Source: Histomonas meleagridis (lineage: Eukaryota; Parabasalia; Tritrichomonadida; Dientamoebidae). Taken from it: a stretch of DNA of 64,000 bases. The notes below the pieces were generated by a model, which made no database searches, was not told where the DNA came from, and worked only from the letters and a program-made list of their open reading frames with translations. This document shows positions 29,072 through 39,323 of the stretch, in pieces; within the stretch, counting starts at the first letter, position 1; each line of letters starts with the position of its first letter. The translations under genes were made by a program, and so were the position numbers. Location: NCBI GenBank assembly GCA_020186115.1, contig WSYJ01000138.1:62001-126000 (forward strand). Direction: 5' to 3'.

Positions 29072-31018
29072 TTAGTACGAGTCTGAATTGTCCTCATCTT
29101 CATCATTATCTTCTTCTTCTTCCTCGTAAATATACATGTAGGAATCGTCCTCACCGTACATCGATTGCAACTTGTCGTATCTATCTTCTTTTCTTATTTT
29201 TACGTTTTCTATTATTTCTTTTGGTAATGACGGGAATTTTTTGATTATATTTTCCTTTTCGTTTAAAGATATTTTCATTTTCGGATTTTCTAACAACAGT
29301 TCCATAATTTCTTGAGAGCCATTTATTGCGATTTGTAAATGACTTGTTTTTATATCGAAATGTTGAGCATTATACCAAGTTCTAATATTTGGTATTATTC
29401 TTGGGTCACTTAAAAGAATTCGTACAACTTCGACATTCTTTTTGTAAATTGCGCAACCTAATGCATTAATTTCATATGAATCATGTTTCCTATTAATATC
29501 AATCGAAGGATTCGTTAACATTTTCTTTAATATTTTTGTGTTTCCGTTCTCGCAACAAGTAAATAAACAATCTTCGTGGATATCATTTGGAATATTATAG
29601 TCAACATTTTCTTGTTCACTAAAATATTCGAAAATCTCAAAATCACTTAGAGAACATGCACGATGTATAGGTGTATAACCTTGAAAACCACGCTGATTAA
29701 TATTCGGATGATATTTTTCATTAAATGCTTTGATGAAATGAATGTTCCTGGATAAAATAACATCATCAAATGCTATGTTGACATCAATTTCAGCGAAATA
29801 TTTATCATAATAAAGTTCAAATACTTCCAAATTTCCTGTTCGACATATTTCCATTGTTTTGTTTCGGTAATTTTTACGCGTAGCTACATTGCTAAGTTGG
29901 TTCCCATATTTATTAAGAAATATCTCCATGAATTCAACATTGTTCTGATTGATTATAGCAGAAAACATATCATCGATTGATATTTGAATATGCGCAGGCA
30001 TTCTTTTGAGGCCATAATAAAAATCACTTAGTAAGCAATATCTTGATATGTTTTCTTGTAAACTTTTGGCCTTACAATCAACATTAGAAAGAATCCAATC
30101 AAAAACTTCTCGGCGATGATTATAGATCGCTCCAAAAATATCTGTGGGTCGAACTTTAATTTGCGATTCAATAAGATGAATAATTTCATTGTCCCCTCCA
30201 CTGACTGCAAAGGTCATCGACGTCGTTTTGTCATTTGTTAAAAGTTCCGCTTTGTTAATGAAAAGATACTTGAAACATTTGGGCATCCCACGATATGCTG
30301 CATAGTCAATAAGACTGACATCCCCATCAATAGGACTTGAATGCGTCGTAAAATGTGGAATTGTAAAGAATTTTGTATTGACGCTCAGAGAATGATCGGT
30401 TAGATATTCTTGGAGTGCATCAGAATCATCTTTGTCAATTATAGAAGATAGGTCACGCGCAATTGTGGCATCATGATTTTCATATACATGGCTATAATCT
30501 TCATTGAATTGTTCCGGAAGTGTGGTTGACCTCTGAAGAAAATCATCATAGGAAGATTGTGGCACTAAGCCGGCACGAATGAGTGCTTGAATGAAATAAA
30601 GCTTATTGTGTGAATACCCAAAATTTGTCAAATGACGACGAACAATATCTTCAAAATGGAGCATTTTAACGAGCTCTACAAATTGGTCAATGCAACTGTA
30701 CTTGGTTTCAGCAATATTGTAAATAAAGCGAACTATAGCAAGTTCGTGATCTGGATGTTTGGAAATGAAATTAAATATTGTAGAAAATGCATTATTGATC
30801 GTGTCAGGTGTAAGATCTTGAAGTGCACTTTGCACATTTAGGAGTGGTTCAAAGATTGGATCTTCGACGAAATCCATTTGAATTATATTGTCGTTTCTAG
30901 AGATATTGCGACCGTTATCAGGCAAAACAAGGACCCTGAAAAAGTCGTTTTTTAAGTTGAAAATAATCGTATTGTAATATTTGGCCGACTGATTATGTGC
31001 ACAAAACATGAATTTCAA
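29072..31018 (-). CDS. DUF3447-ankyrin protein without spacers
   Basis: 648 residues in one uninterrupted frame. An internal Met at residue 48 (about 30877; MDFVEDPIFEPLL) aligns better with the usual start of this family than the ATG at 31018. DUF3447 lies at about 225-310 (LIDYAAYRGMPKCFKYLFIN, FAVSGGDNEIIHL), followed by about six diverged ankyrin repeats (GYTPIHRACSLSDFEIFEYF, NALGCAIYKKNVEVVRILL). The tail (about 625-648) is strongly acidic (EEEEEDNDEDED). It lacks the 71-nt spacers found in its neighbours, so it serves as an internal control that the family can be single-exon. Partner and function are unknown. Confidence 0.85.
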   Translation of the reverse strand: MKFMFCAHNQSAKYYNTIIFNLKNDFFRVLVLPDNGRNISRNDNIIQMDFVEDPIFEPLLNVQSALQDLTPDTINNAFSTIFNFISKHPDHELAIVRFIYNIAETKYSCIDQFVELVKMLHFEDIVRRHLTNFGYSHNKLYFIQALIRAGLVPQSSYDDFLQRSTTLPEQFNEDYSHVYENHDATIARDLSSIIDKDDSDALQEYLTDHSLSVNTKFFTIPHFTTHSSPIDGDVSLIDYAAYRGMPKCFKYLFINKAELLTNDKTTSMTFAVSGGDNEIIHLIESQIKVRPTDIFGAIYNHRREVFDWILSNVDCKAKSLQENISRYCLLSDFYYGLKRMPAHIQISIDDMFSAIINQNNVEFMEIFLNKYGNQLSNVATRKNYRNKTMEICRTGNLEVFELYYDKYFAEIDVNIAFDDVILSRNIHFIKAFNEKYHPNINQRGFQGYTPIHRACSLSDFEIFEYFSEQENVDYNIPNDIHEDCLFTCCENGNTKILKKMLTNPSIDINRKHDSYEINALGCAIYKKNVEVVRILLSDPRIIPNIRTWYNAQHFDIKTSHLQIAINGSQEIMELLLENPKMKISLNEKENIIKKFPSLPKEIIENVKIRKEDRYDKLQSMYGEDDSYMYIYEEEEEDNDEDEDNSDSY

Positions 31019-31534
31019 TAGTTTACATCGTTGAGGTTGTTATTAATCTTACTTATTAATAAGTCTACATTTGAGCATTTTATTCATGATGTATCACAAT
31101 TTTATATATATTTCAGATTGAAATTTTATTCCTTATTTAAAATCATTTTTTAATAAAGCAATTACAAGTTATTTGGCTTTAAAATCGATATTCATATAAA
31201 AAATTTACCAACAGGTGCAACCAAACCGTGACCGAACTTTTGAATGTAAATTATATTTTGTGATTATAATTCAATACAAATTTGATTTCTTTTTCACGAT
31301 GTGATCTTTTTATTTGTGGTTTCTTTCCTTCCGTTGTTTTTGTTAAGTATCTCGGTATAATTTTTTCCAAATTATAAACATTTTGCTGTTGATTTGAAAA
31401 TATTGATCCAAAACTAAAATTTCAGCTTACGTCTGCACATTAATTAAATAACATGCACTAAAGACTTTAATTCACTTCAATTTACCTCAAAACATAAAAA
31501 TTATTTTTAAGTAAACTAATTTATTAATTCGAAA
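31019..31534. other. Intergenic, no gene seen
   Basis: AT-rich gap between two leftward ankyrin genes. It should contain the promoter of the 31018 gene. No supported frame. Confidence 0.45.
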
Positions 31535-34046
31535 TTATTTTCTTTTTTTCTTAATTATTTCTGCAACTTCTTGTCCATCTTTTCCCAAATTATTTGCATA
31601 AAAGAGTGCGTTTACAAACAAATCAAATAAACACCAAACACATGAACCAAACTAAAACAATACTAATGAAACACTCAACAAAACGAAATAACATTTTTAA
31701 TATTTATATCAATGCCTTCTTGTTCAAGAAGTATCAAAGCAACTTCGGGGTGATAAAATTCCAACGAAACCATTAAAGCTGTAGAAAAACAATTAAATAA
31801 ATTCCAAATATTCAACATAAACCATATTATCTTTCACATTTAATTTAATATCCTTATGTTGCACGAGTTTTTTAACAATATCAATATGACCACCTCTAGC
31901 AGCAGATATAAGAAAAGCTTCGAATAACATTAAAAAACTCCAAACAAACAATAAAAAACAAGAAAAGAACAAAAACAAACATCAAAAATATTACATAAAC
32001 ATTTCGTTCATTAACATCAATTCCTTCAATTCCTAAAAGATAATCAATAAGTTCCATGTTATTGAAGCCTATAGACATTGTAAGTGGTTTAAAAAACAAT
32101 TAAAGAAACGTCCAAAAATTATATTAAAATATATAAATAATGAACAAACCTTTGTACATTTTCTCAATACTAAAGCCGTCTTGTTTCATAATGTAACTGA
32201 AGAATTCCGGATTCCCTGAAAATATGACCTCTGTGAGTATCTTTTTCGAGTATGGAACTTTCTCACTAAAACATTTGAACAAAAAGATGTCGCCGCAATT
32301 AGCAACTTCATTAAGAATCTTATCATCAATAAAATCGCCTTTCGTAAGTAGAAATGATAAAAGTTCATAGTTGTTGTAGAAGATGCAGAGAGTTAACAGC
32401 TTCTTCATGTTGTCGAGTGTGAAATTGTCCTTAATTGGGCTTAGCGAATCTTCCTTATTATTATCGTTTGGTTTTTCGTCTTTTTCGTCATTGTTTTCAT
32501 TTTCTTTGTTATCCTCATTCTTTTCATTTTGCTTTTCTACATTTTCTTTGTTGTCGTTTTCGTTTTGTTTTTCATTTTCGATATTTTCGCCTTGTGTTTC
32601 TTCTTTTACATTTTCCTTGTTATCCTCATTTTGCTTTTCATTTTCTTTATTATTGTTTTCACCATTTTCAGAATCACCTAATAATTCGAACATTGACTTT
32701 ATATCTCCGAATAATTTACCGAAGAATGCTCCAGGATTTAGTTCTCCTTCGTCTCCTTCATCTTCATTAGGCTTATCTTTATCATCCTGATGACTTCCGA
32801 ATAACTTACTAAAGAATGTTTCATGATCTCCTTCTTTTTCAGGTTCATTTGTATCATTTTTATTACTTCCGAATAACTTGTTAAAGAACGATTCATATTC
32901 TGCTTCATCTTTTTCACCTTCATTTTGTGGAGGTTCAAGTTCATTCTTATGACTTCCAAATAATTTACCAAAGAATGACTCATGGTTTGTTTCTTCTTCT
33001 ACTTTAGGATGTTGCTGAAGATTTTGTTGATTTCCTAAATTAGCAAACATTGTTGGGTCAAAACCAGGTAATGCATTTGCTAAAGAGCTCGAAATCTTTG
33101 CAAGATTGTTTTGAATTTGTTGCATGTTATCATCTAATTGAGGTATTCCTTTATTTTCATTTAAGTCTTCGATTTGACTATCGAAAAGATAATGAAATAT
33201 TTCCTTCCTATTATATTCGATTGCTTTTTCAAACGCTCCTCTAAATGTCGAATTGTTTTGTTCGCATAAACGAATAATTTCATTGTTTCCTCCTGCAACT
33301 GCATATTTACCTGCGTTTTCGACTTTCGCTCCATTCATAAGTAAAAACTTAAAACATTTAATAGCGCCTAAAAATGCACAACATTCTATAAGTGTAACAT
33401 TTGCTTCGTTAATAATCGAATTCTTCTCATAGAGTGATGGTTCAATGCATTGATTAAAATCAAAGTTTGGTTGAGTGGACATTTCTTGAAGCTTTTGAAT
33501 GTCATCTTCACGAAGAACTTTAACAAGCTCTGATGGATTAACGCCTTCGTTTGTTAATTCTTTTTGAAGTTTCCAATCATTAGCTGATAACTTATTATAG
33601 TTTTCACGAAATTCTTGATAAAATGGGAAAAATAAAAGATCTTGATTAGGTCGATATTGTTGGAAATAAAATGTTCGAATCTTTTGAACAAAATCTGTAT
33701 CGATTAAGCCTTGTAAAATCATTTTATTAAGTATGTAATATGCTTCTTGCTTCTTAACTTTAGCCAGATAGTTCCTAAAAATTCTTGTTATTTTTGGTAC
33801 ATTTGTTGAATTATCATTTTTACTTTCGAGTTTTTTTAAATATTCACAAATAATTTCTGGCTTTTTACATTGAGATTTAAATGATGCATATAATAATTTG
33901 GAAATAATTAAGTTAGAGGTATATGGGAAATTGTAATCAAATAATTCAATTGTTGATTGAACTGATGACTCAACATTACTTTCATCAAAACCAAAAATGA
34001 TTTTTTGTATTGTTAGTAAATTTTGAAGATCGCTTAATGTTTGCAT
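31535..34046 (-). CDS. DUF3447-ankyrin protein with FFxKLFG insert and interrupted repeats
   Basis: ATG 34046. A 640-codon open part runs to 32124: the N-terminal region, DUF3447 (about 205-285; LIECCAFLGAIKCFKFLLMNGA, YAVAGGNNEIIRLCEQ), then a low-complexity insert (about 350-530) with four copies of the motif [ES][ST]FFxKLFGS and a long Asn/Lys/Glu-rich region. Ankyrin modules follow at about 32075-31995, 31925-31840 and 31770-31690, separated by spacers. The final segment (stop at 31535-31537) reads NALFYANNLGKDGQEVAEII then KKKRK. The spacers here begin with GTTTGT, GTTTAT, GTTTAT and GTTATT, closer to a GT intron start than those of the other arrays. Two of them (about 83 and 50 nt between the D and T codons) need one phase of removal that differs from the 170-nt arrays. 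One gene with four introns is inferred. Confidence 0.65.
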
Positions 34047-34261
34047 ATTATTGTGTACTTGTCAAATGATCGAAATTCGGGTAAATTCGACTACATACAA
34101 AAAGTCGAATTTTTCTATTGGAATCGAACGTTAAACACATTCAAATATCGAATATGCACTGAAAATCGAAAACGATTTCGATGAAACTTTTTGTAAGACA
34201 ATTCAATTGAAACCGATCGTTGTTACTCCTAATGAGAAGTATCATTGAATAAAATCATTGA

Positions 34262-34609
34262 TTATTTGTTATCAATATATTTTAATCGTTTTTTTAGATT
34301 GAATAGAAGATATTTCCGAAATGATTCGACATCATTCAAATTCGTAATGTTTTTTATGGTTAAAAATAATGTTGGTTGCTTTATTAAAGTTGAAAGAAAA
34401 TGATGAATCAAAAGACAAATAAACTGAAAGCACTCCAGTATATGCAACAAATTATTTATGGTGAATGAAGAAGCATATTTCTCAAGCAATATATTTGTTA
34501 TCAGATAAATTTGATGATAATTATATAGACTCTTTTTAAACTCTTTCTTACTCAAATGATAAATTTTGATTTTTAGATTATTTTTTATTAATGAAATTGG
34601 TAAAGGCAT
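34262..34609 (-). CDS. Short hydrophobic/helical ORF, unknown
   Basis: 115 residues, Leu/Ile/Lys/Asn-rich, helical in character (for example FTINNLLHILECFQFICLLI). It lies just downstream of the karyopherin-like gene on the same strand. No domain is recognised; it may be a fragment of a larger trichomonad helical protein or a chance frame. Confidence 0.25.
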   Translation of the reverse strand: MPLPISLIKNNLKIKIYHLSKKEFKKSLYNYHQIYLITNILLEKYASSFTINNLLHILECFQFICLLIHHFLSTLIKQPTLFLTIKNITNLNDVESFRKYLLFNLKKRLKYIDNK

Positions 34610-34679
34610 AAAACATCTGCTTGAAATACTTTTTGTTATCAGAAATTATGAAACAATTTTATATTTACCAACAAATTTT

Positions 34680-37490
34680 TTATTTAGTTAATGTTCTAAA
34701 TCTATTTTGTAGTCTCCTATTCTTACCGAATCCCTTTGTAATTTCTCTTTCCAATCCCTTATATTTTCTGATTCCCATTTTTATTATATCTTTCATTTCC
34801 ACTATAGTCTCTCTACTTAAGCAAAACTCTTCCAATTTCTCTTTTTCATTCATCAAAACATCAACGAAATTTTTGACAATTTTTTCTTCGAATTTTTCCC
34901 ATTTTTTGTCATCTCTTTGTATCATATCAATTAAAGCTAAAGACATTTGATCACATTTACCTAACTCTGGATTAAATGGATATAAATCCAAAATTTCGTT
35001 TAACAATTCGATTGATATATCTTCGCCAATTGCACATAACTCGAGAATTGCAAGTGAAAGCATTGAGTAAAACGAAGAACTTTTATCAACTTCTTCACTA
35101 ATTAATTGATATAATTGATTTACAAATTCATTAATATTCACATTTTCGAAATTAATTTTTATCAGTTTAATAATAATTCCTAAAATTTCTTCTGAAGTTT
35201 CTTTATCTTGAATATAATTTAATCGATTAATTAAGAATTTTAATAATTGACTAACATCAATTAAATCAGGAAATTCAGTTATGAATGAAAGTGGTTCAAT
35301 ATAAACATTAAACATATACAATGGCGCTTCAATTGAAGTCTTAAAAATGAAATTACAAATTTCGGGTAATAATTCATTTTCATATGTAACTCCTACACAT
35401 TGTAAAAATGTGAATATTTTAGTTTCTTTATCATTAAATAATGATGGAGGCTTATGCATAAATATTGGATGTGAACCTGATAATATTGAACTGACCGACG
35501 ATACAACCAATTCAATTGGTATCGGACACTTCTTCAGAATTTTTCTGAGTGCTTCAAGAATTGAATTGAACTGGATTTTGTCAACAACATTCAATGCTTT
35601 ATTTGTCAACAAGTCGAAAATTTTGATAATTAAATTGATGTCATTTGTTGAACGTAATAATTCTGCGATCATACTTGCTGCAGTAATTAAATGAGTTTCA
35701 TTAGTTTGTAAGAAGCGTTCCATAATTTCTATGATTCGAATAAAATCATTTCTTAAATCTAATCGAATGATTAAACTCGAATAAGCAATTGATACATTTG
35801 ATTGTATTTTTTCGTTTGTCATAATTTCACCAATTGATATCGCGTATAATCTTGGAAGCAATTTAATAACTTGTTTCTTGGTGATGTCTGGTGAGATTGA
35901 AGCAAATAATACTAATGAACGTGATGAAAATGAATACGTAGTTATGATATCAGAATTTAATAATTCGATTGTTATTGGTATTAATGTTTCTATCTCTTGA
36001 AATATTAACTCATCGAAATCAATCGATGCAATTGAACATATAATTGATAAACATTGTGATAAAAGTTCTGGTGTTTTATCATCTTTAGATTTGATAATTG
36101 TAATTATAAACTCGAAAATGTTTAAAATTACATTTTCATCAAGTCCTTCGATTCTTAAAAGTTTTCGTAATAACTTAAAGTATTTATAAATTTCATTTGG
36201 TTTAACATCATTAAATATTTCTAATAAATGTGTAACTTGATCTGTATGTATAAATATGTTATTAATTATTAATGCTGTAAATGTTCGATATGCTGAATCA
36301 CGAACAATTTCTCGATCATCAGCTAATAAACTAACAAAATTAATTAATATTTCATTAGGTAATTCAAACTCTAAGTCATCACTATAATGACTTAAACATT
36401 CAAAGATTTTTAACCCAAGTGAAACTCGAATTGGATCATTTTCTTTAATTAATTGTGAGACAAGTTCAAATACTTTATTTGGGCCAATCTCTTCTGCAAA
36501 TTGTGGAACAAATGCAGAATATATACATAATGTTGACGTGTTGTTGGTATTACTCAAATGTGATATGACCGATTTCATGTTATCGGTTGTCACTTTTTCT
36601 AATGGCGAATTATCAATGGAATCAATGATGTCGTGAGGGATTTGGTGCTTCGTTGCTATTTCGGTTGATGATAAGTTCTCAAGTTTCGTAAGTAATGACA
36701 TTAATGATGTACTGTTGAGAAGATGAATAACTGTAAGAATTGATTTAACTTGTTTGATTTCAGTAATGTTTTCAATTGCACGTAGAAGACTTGGAGATTC
36801 AAGATTTGTAAGCGTTGGATTATTAGTAAATATGTCTTCAAGAATTGGTACAATGAAATTGGATATCTCTATATCATTATTTAACATATATATAATAGAA
36901 TCCCAAATTTTATCTACAAGATCACTTGATTGTTTTAATGCGGCTGTGGCATCAATTCGTGCTAAAATTACTATAAGTCCACTTCGAATGGATACTGAAG
37001 ATTTTGGTAATAAAGTGGAAATTATGCGTACAATCCCAGAAAATTTAGACGAAAGAAATTCGTCATCACAGATAGGAAGTAATCTGATTAAGAGAAGGCC
37101 ATTTAAATCTGTTGGATTTTCGGAAAATAAAAATTCTATTAAATCATTCCAATCTTTGCCAAGATATTTAAATATGTGAGTACATGCATCAGCAAACCTT
37201 GGAAGAGATTTTGGATGCATTGGTTTTTTAAATAATTGAACAAATTTAGAAACTAATGTTTTCTTTTGTTCTTCATTAAGGCCTCCCCAAACTTCATCAA
37301 TAGCATTTGGAAGAATATTTAAAATTCCAACTTCGAGTGGAGATTTTGGATCACCTATATTATTTAGAAGTTCATTTATTTGATCTATATTTAAATTTAG
37401 TTCTGGCTCAATTATAGTTTCTCCTTTTATAGGTGAAATTATTTGTTCACCAAATTTCGTGATTGCATCCAAAAGATTCTTTTCGACCAT
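34680..37490 (-). CDS. HEAT-repeat karyopherin-like protein
   Basis: 936 residues built throughout of paired amphipathic helices of HEAT type (for example RFADACTHIFKYLGKDWNDLIEFL; ILDLYPFNPELGKCDQMSL). Length and texture fit an importin-beta/karyopherin transport receptor of the nuclear pore, although the N-terminal Ran-binding signature is not clear. The C-terminus is basic (GFGKNRRLQNRFRTLTK). Other HEAT scaffolds (condensin, cohesin loader) remain possible. The start is preceded by TAGGCCAA directly before ATGG, shared with the importin gene at 51413. Confidence 0.65.
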   Translation of the reverse strand: MVEKNLLDAITKFGEQIISPIKGETIIEPELNLNIDQINELLNNIGDPKSPLEVGILNILPNAIDEVWGGLNEEQKKTLVSKFVQLFKKPMHPKSLPRFADACTHIFKYLGKDWNDLIEFLFSENPTDLNGLLLIRLLPICDDEFLSSKFSGIVRIISTLLPKSSVSIRSGLIVILARIDATAALKQSSDLVDKIWDSIIYMLNNDIEISNFIVPILEDIFTNNPTLTNLESPSLLRAIENITEIKQVKSILTVIHLLNSTSLMSLLTKLENLSSTEIATKHQIPHDIIDSIDNSPLEKVTTDNMKSVISHLSNTNNTSTLCIYSAFVPQFAEEIGPNKVFELVSQLIKENDPIRVSLGLKIFECLSHYSDDLEFELPNEILINFVSLLADDREIVRDSAYRTFTALIINNIFIHTDQVTHLLEIFNDVKPNEIYKYFKLLRKLLRIEGLDENVILNIFEFIITIIKSKDDKTPELLSQCLSIICSIASIDFDELIFQEIETLIPITIELLNSDIITTYSFSSRSLVLFASISPDITKKQVIKLLPRLYAISIGEIMTNEKIQSNVSIAYSSLIIRLDLRNDFIRIIEIMERFLQTNETHLITAASMIAELLRSTNDINLIIKIFDLLTNKALNVVDKIQFNSILEALRKILKKCPIPIELVVSSVSSILSGSHPIFMHKPPSLFNDKETKIFTFLQCVGVTYENELLPEICNFIFKTSIEAPLYMFNVYIEPLSFITEFPDLIDVSQLLKFLINRLNYIQDKETSEEILGIIIKLIKINFENVNINEFVNQLYQLISEEVDKSSSFYSMLSLAILELCAIGEDISIELLNEILDLYPFNPELGKCDQMSLALIDMIQRDDKKWEKFEEKIVKNFVDVLMNEKEKLEEFCLSRETIVEMKDIIKMGIRKYKGLEREITKGFGKNRRLQNRFRTLTK

Positions 37491-37657
37491 TTGGCCTAAA
37501 ATTTTCGAAGTTGAACGAATTTCAAAAATGTCAGTATAAAAGTTATCAAATTCACATTGGAATAATTTTTATTCAATTTTTTTGACTGTCAATATTTTTT
37601 GTTATTGACATTATATAAATTGAATGAAAATCAAAATACGTTTTTTGTTGTATTTGC

Positions 37658-38992
37658 ATGTCCATAACTTCTTTCAAAGAGAGAAATTTTAATTTCCCTC
37701 AGAGCACAACACCTGAAAATGTTGGACCAGGAAGTTATGATTTGGATGTTCATTTCAAAAGATATCGAAAACCAATACCATTTGGATCTACAACTCGCCG
37801 AGAACTTTTTCCAAATATAAATGAAAATTCTAATATAGATCCAGGAACATATAATCCAATAATTCCAAATAGATCAAGATCAGCACAAAGTATTTTTAAA
37901 TCTCATTCCAAAAGAGAATATTTTCAAGAATATGCACAAAACCCAGGTCCTGCAGATTACTCAAGCCTCTGTGTTTGGGGTAAAAAGCATCCATCAATGC
38001 AAAAACGAAATATTTCATTCACAAAAAAAGAAGAAGAACCAACTCCCGGGCCAGGGTCTTATTCTCCTCATCTCCCACAAAACAAAAATGCGTATCCATT
38101 TTCACTTTCACGCTCTCCTCAAAGAGAAGTTATGGTATACAATGGTATTCCTGGTCCTGGGCGTTATTACAATGAGAGTCCTCAACATAAACAAACAGAG
38201 TCACCTGCATTTCGTAACAAACAAACTCGAACAATTTTTAAATCAGAAGTTAATGATTCTTACATGCTTGAACATACTGCATGGAATATAGAATCACCAA
38301 GCAACCGTCCTTTCGGTGGCCTTTCGAAACGTGACTTTAACCTTGGCAACACTGAAACAGATTCTAACGTAGGCCCAGGCCGTTACTCGCCAAAAGAAAT
38401 TTCCAAACCGAAAATTAACCGCTCTCAATTCAGCACCGATAGAAGTACAATTTTTGATGTAAACGATTCAAATCCTGGGCCTGGATATTATTACGATAGT
38501 GAGCCACAACAACCGAATCATGGGTTAGTAATTCCAAGAGAAAAGCGTGGTGAACTTTGGAATATACAAAGGACTCCATCGCCAGGTCAATATGAAACTA
38601 ATGTTGCTGATGAAATGGAAAAAGAACATAAAAATCGTATTCCTAACCCAGCATTTAAATCAAAGGAAGCTAGAGACTGTTATCAAATTAGCGATGGACC
38701 TGGTCCAAAATACAATATTGAATCATCGAACTCAAAAAAGCATCAAACTCCAACATTCCCAAGATCTAAACGATTTGGTGATGACAGAACGGATGTTCCT
38801 AGTCCAGATTCATACATGGTACATCCAAATCAGAGAAAATCTATTGGAGGATATATTACAAAAGGTAAAAGATTTGCAGAACGAAAGAAGAGCTGGGTGC
38901 CGTCCCCTGATGCATACCAAAATGGCAATAAGTGTAACCTCATTCATCAATCTGCAAATGTCAACTTTCAAACTGGCAAAAAGCATACATAA
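37658..38992 (+). CDS. Sperm-tail PG-rich repeat (STPGR/SHIPPO-like) protein
   Basis: 444 residues with at least eight Pro-Gly-Pro-x-x-Tyr repeats (PGPADYS, PGPGSYSPHLP, PGPGRYYNES, VGPGRYSPKE, PGPGYYYD, PSPGQYET, GPGPKYNIE, PSPDSYMV). STPGR proteins line the lumen or surface of axonemal and cytoskeletal microtubules, so it probably acts in the trichomonad flagella or axostyle. Spacing between repeats is about 35-50 residues, as in the family. The protein is basic and mostly unstructured otherwise. Start and stop are unambiguous. Confidence 0.88.
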   Translation: MSITSFKERNFNFPQSTTPENVGPGSYDLDVHFKRYRKPIPFGSTTRRELFPNINENSNIDPGTYNPIIPNRSRSAQSIFKSHSKREYFQEYAQNPGPADYSSLCVWGKKHPSMQKRNISFTKKEEEPTPGPGSYSPHLPQNKNAYPFSLSRSPQREVMVYNGIPGPGRYYNESPQHKQTESPAFRNKQTRTIFKSEVNDSYMLEHTAWNIESPSNRPFGGLSKRDFNLGNTETDSNVGPGRYSPKEISKPKINRSQFSTDRSTIFDVNDSNPGPGYYYDSEPQQPNHGLVIPREKRGELWNIQRTPSPGQYETNVADEMEKEHKNRIPNPAFKSKEARDCYQISDGPGPKYNIESSNSKKHQTPTFPRSKRFGDDRTDVPSPDSYMVHPNQRKSIGGYITKGKRFAERKKSWVPSPDAYQNGNKCNLIHQSANVNFQTGKKHT

Positions 38993-39323
38993 CGAATACC
39001 TCAATCATAAATAGAGTGCAAAATTAATGTTTTTATATATATAAAATATGTATTATTATTCATTTTTAAATTTGTTTTTAATTGGAAATCAATGAGAAGA
39101 AAATGAAATTTCAATAGAATTAAAATGAAATTTATAATTATATTTGATTATCTTTGCACTCCTTTCTCTTTCCTATTTAACTTAAAGTAATCATGATCTG
39201 CTTTTTCAATATTTCAATGAATGAAATGCATTTGGTTGTATCTGAAAAAGTTGTTGACAGCTTTACCAATGATTATAAATCTTAGTTATATACACTTGTT
39301 TATTGATAAATGGTTTATCTGTT
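38993..39323. other. Convergent intergenic gap, no gene seen
   Basis: A 331-bp AT-rich gap between two convergent loci that should hold both poly(A) regions. No supported frame. Confidence 0.5.

Noticed and set aside
32383-32790. Plus-strand Ser/Phe-rich frames at 32383-32790
   Set aside because: Antisense of the Asn/Lys/Glu-rich insert of the ankyrin protein; low-complexity shadow.
34081-34140. GTTCGATTCC on the minus strand as a tRNA B-box
   Set aside because: No matching A-box or cloverleaf arms could be found around it.
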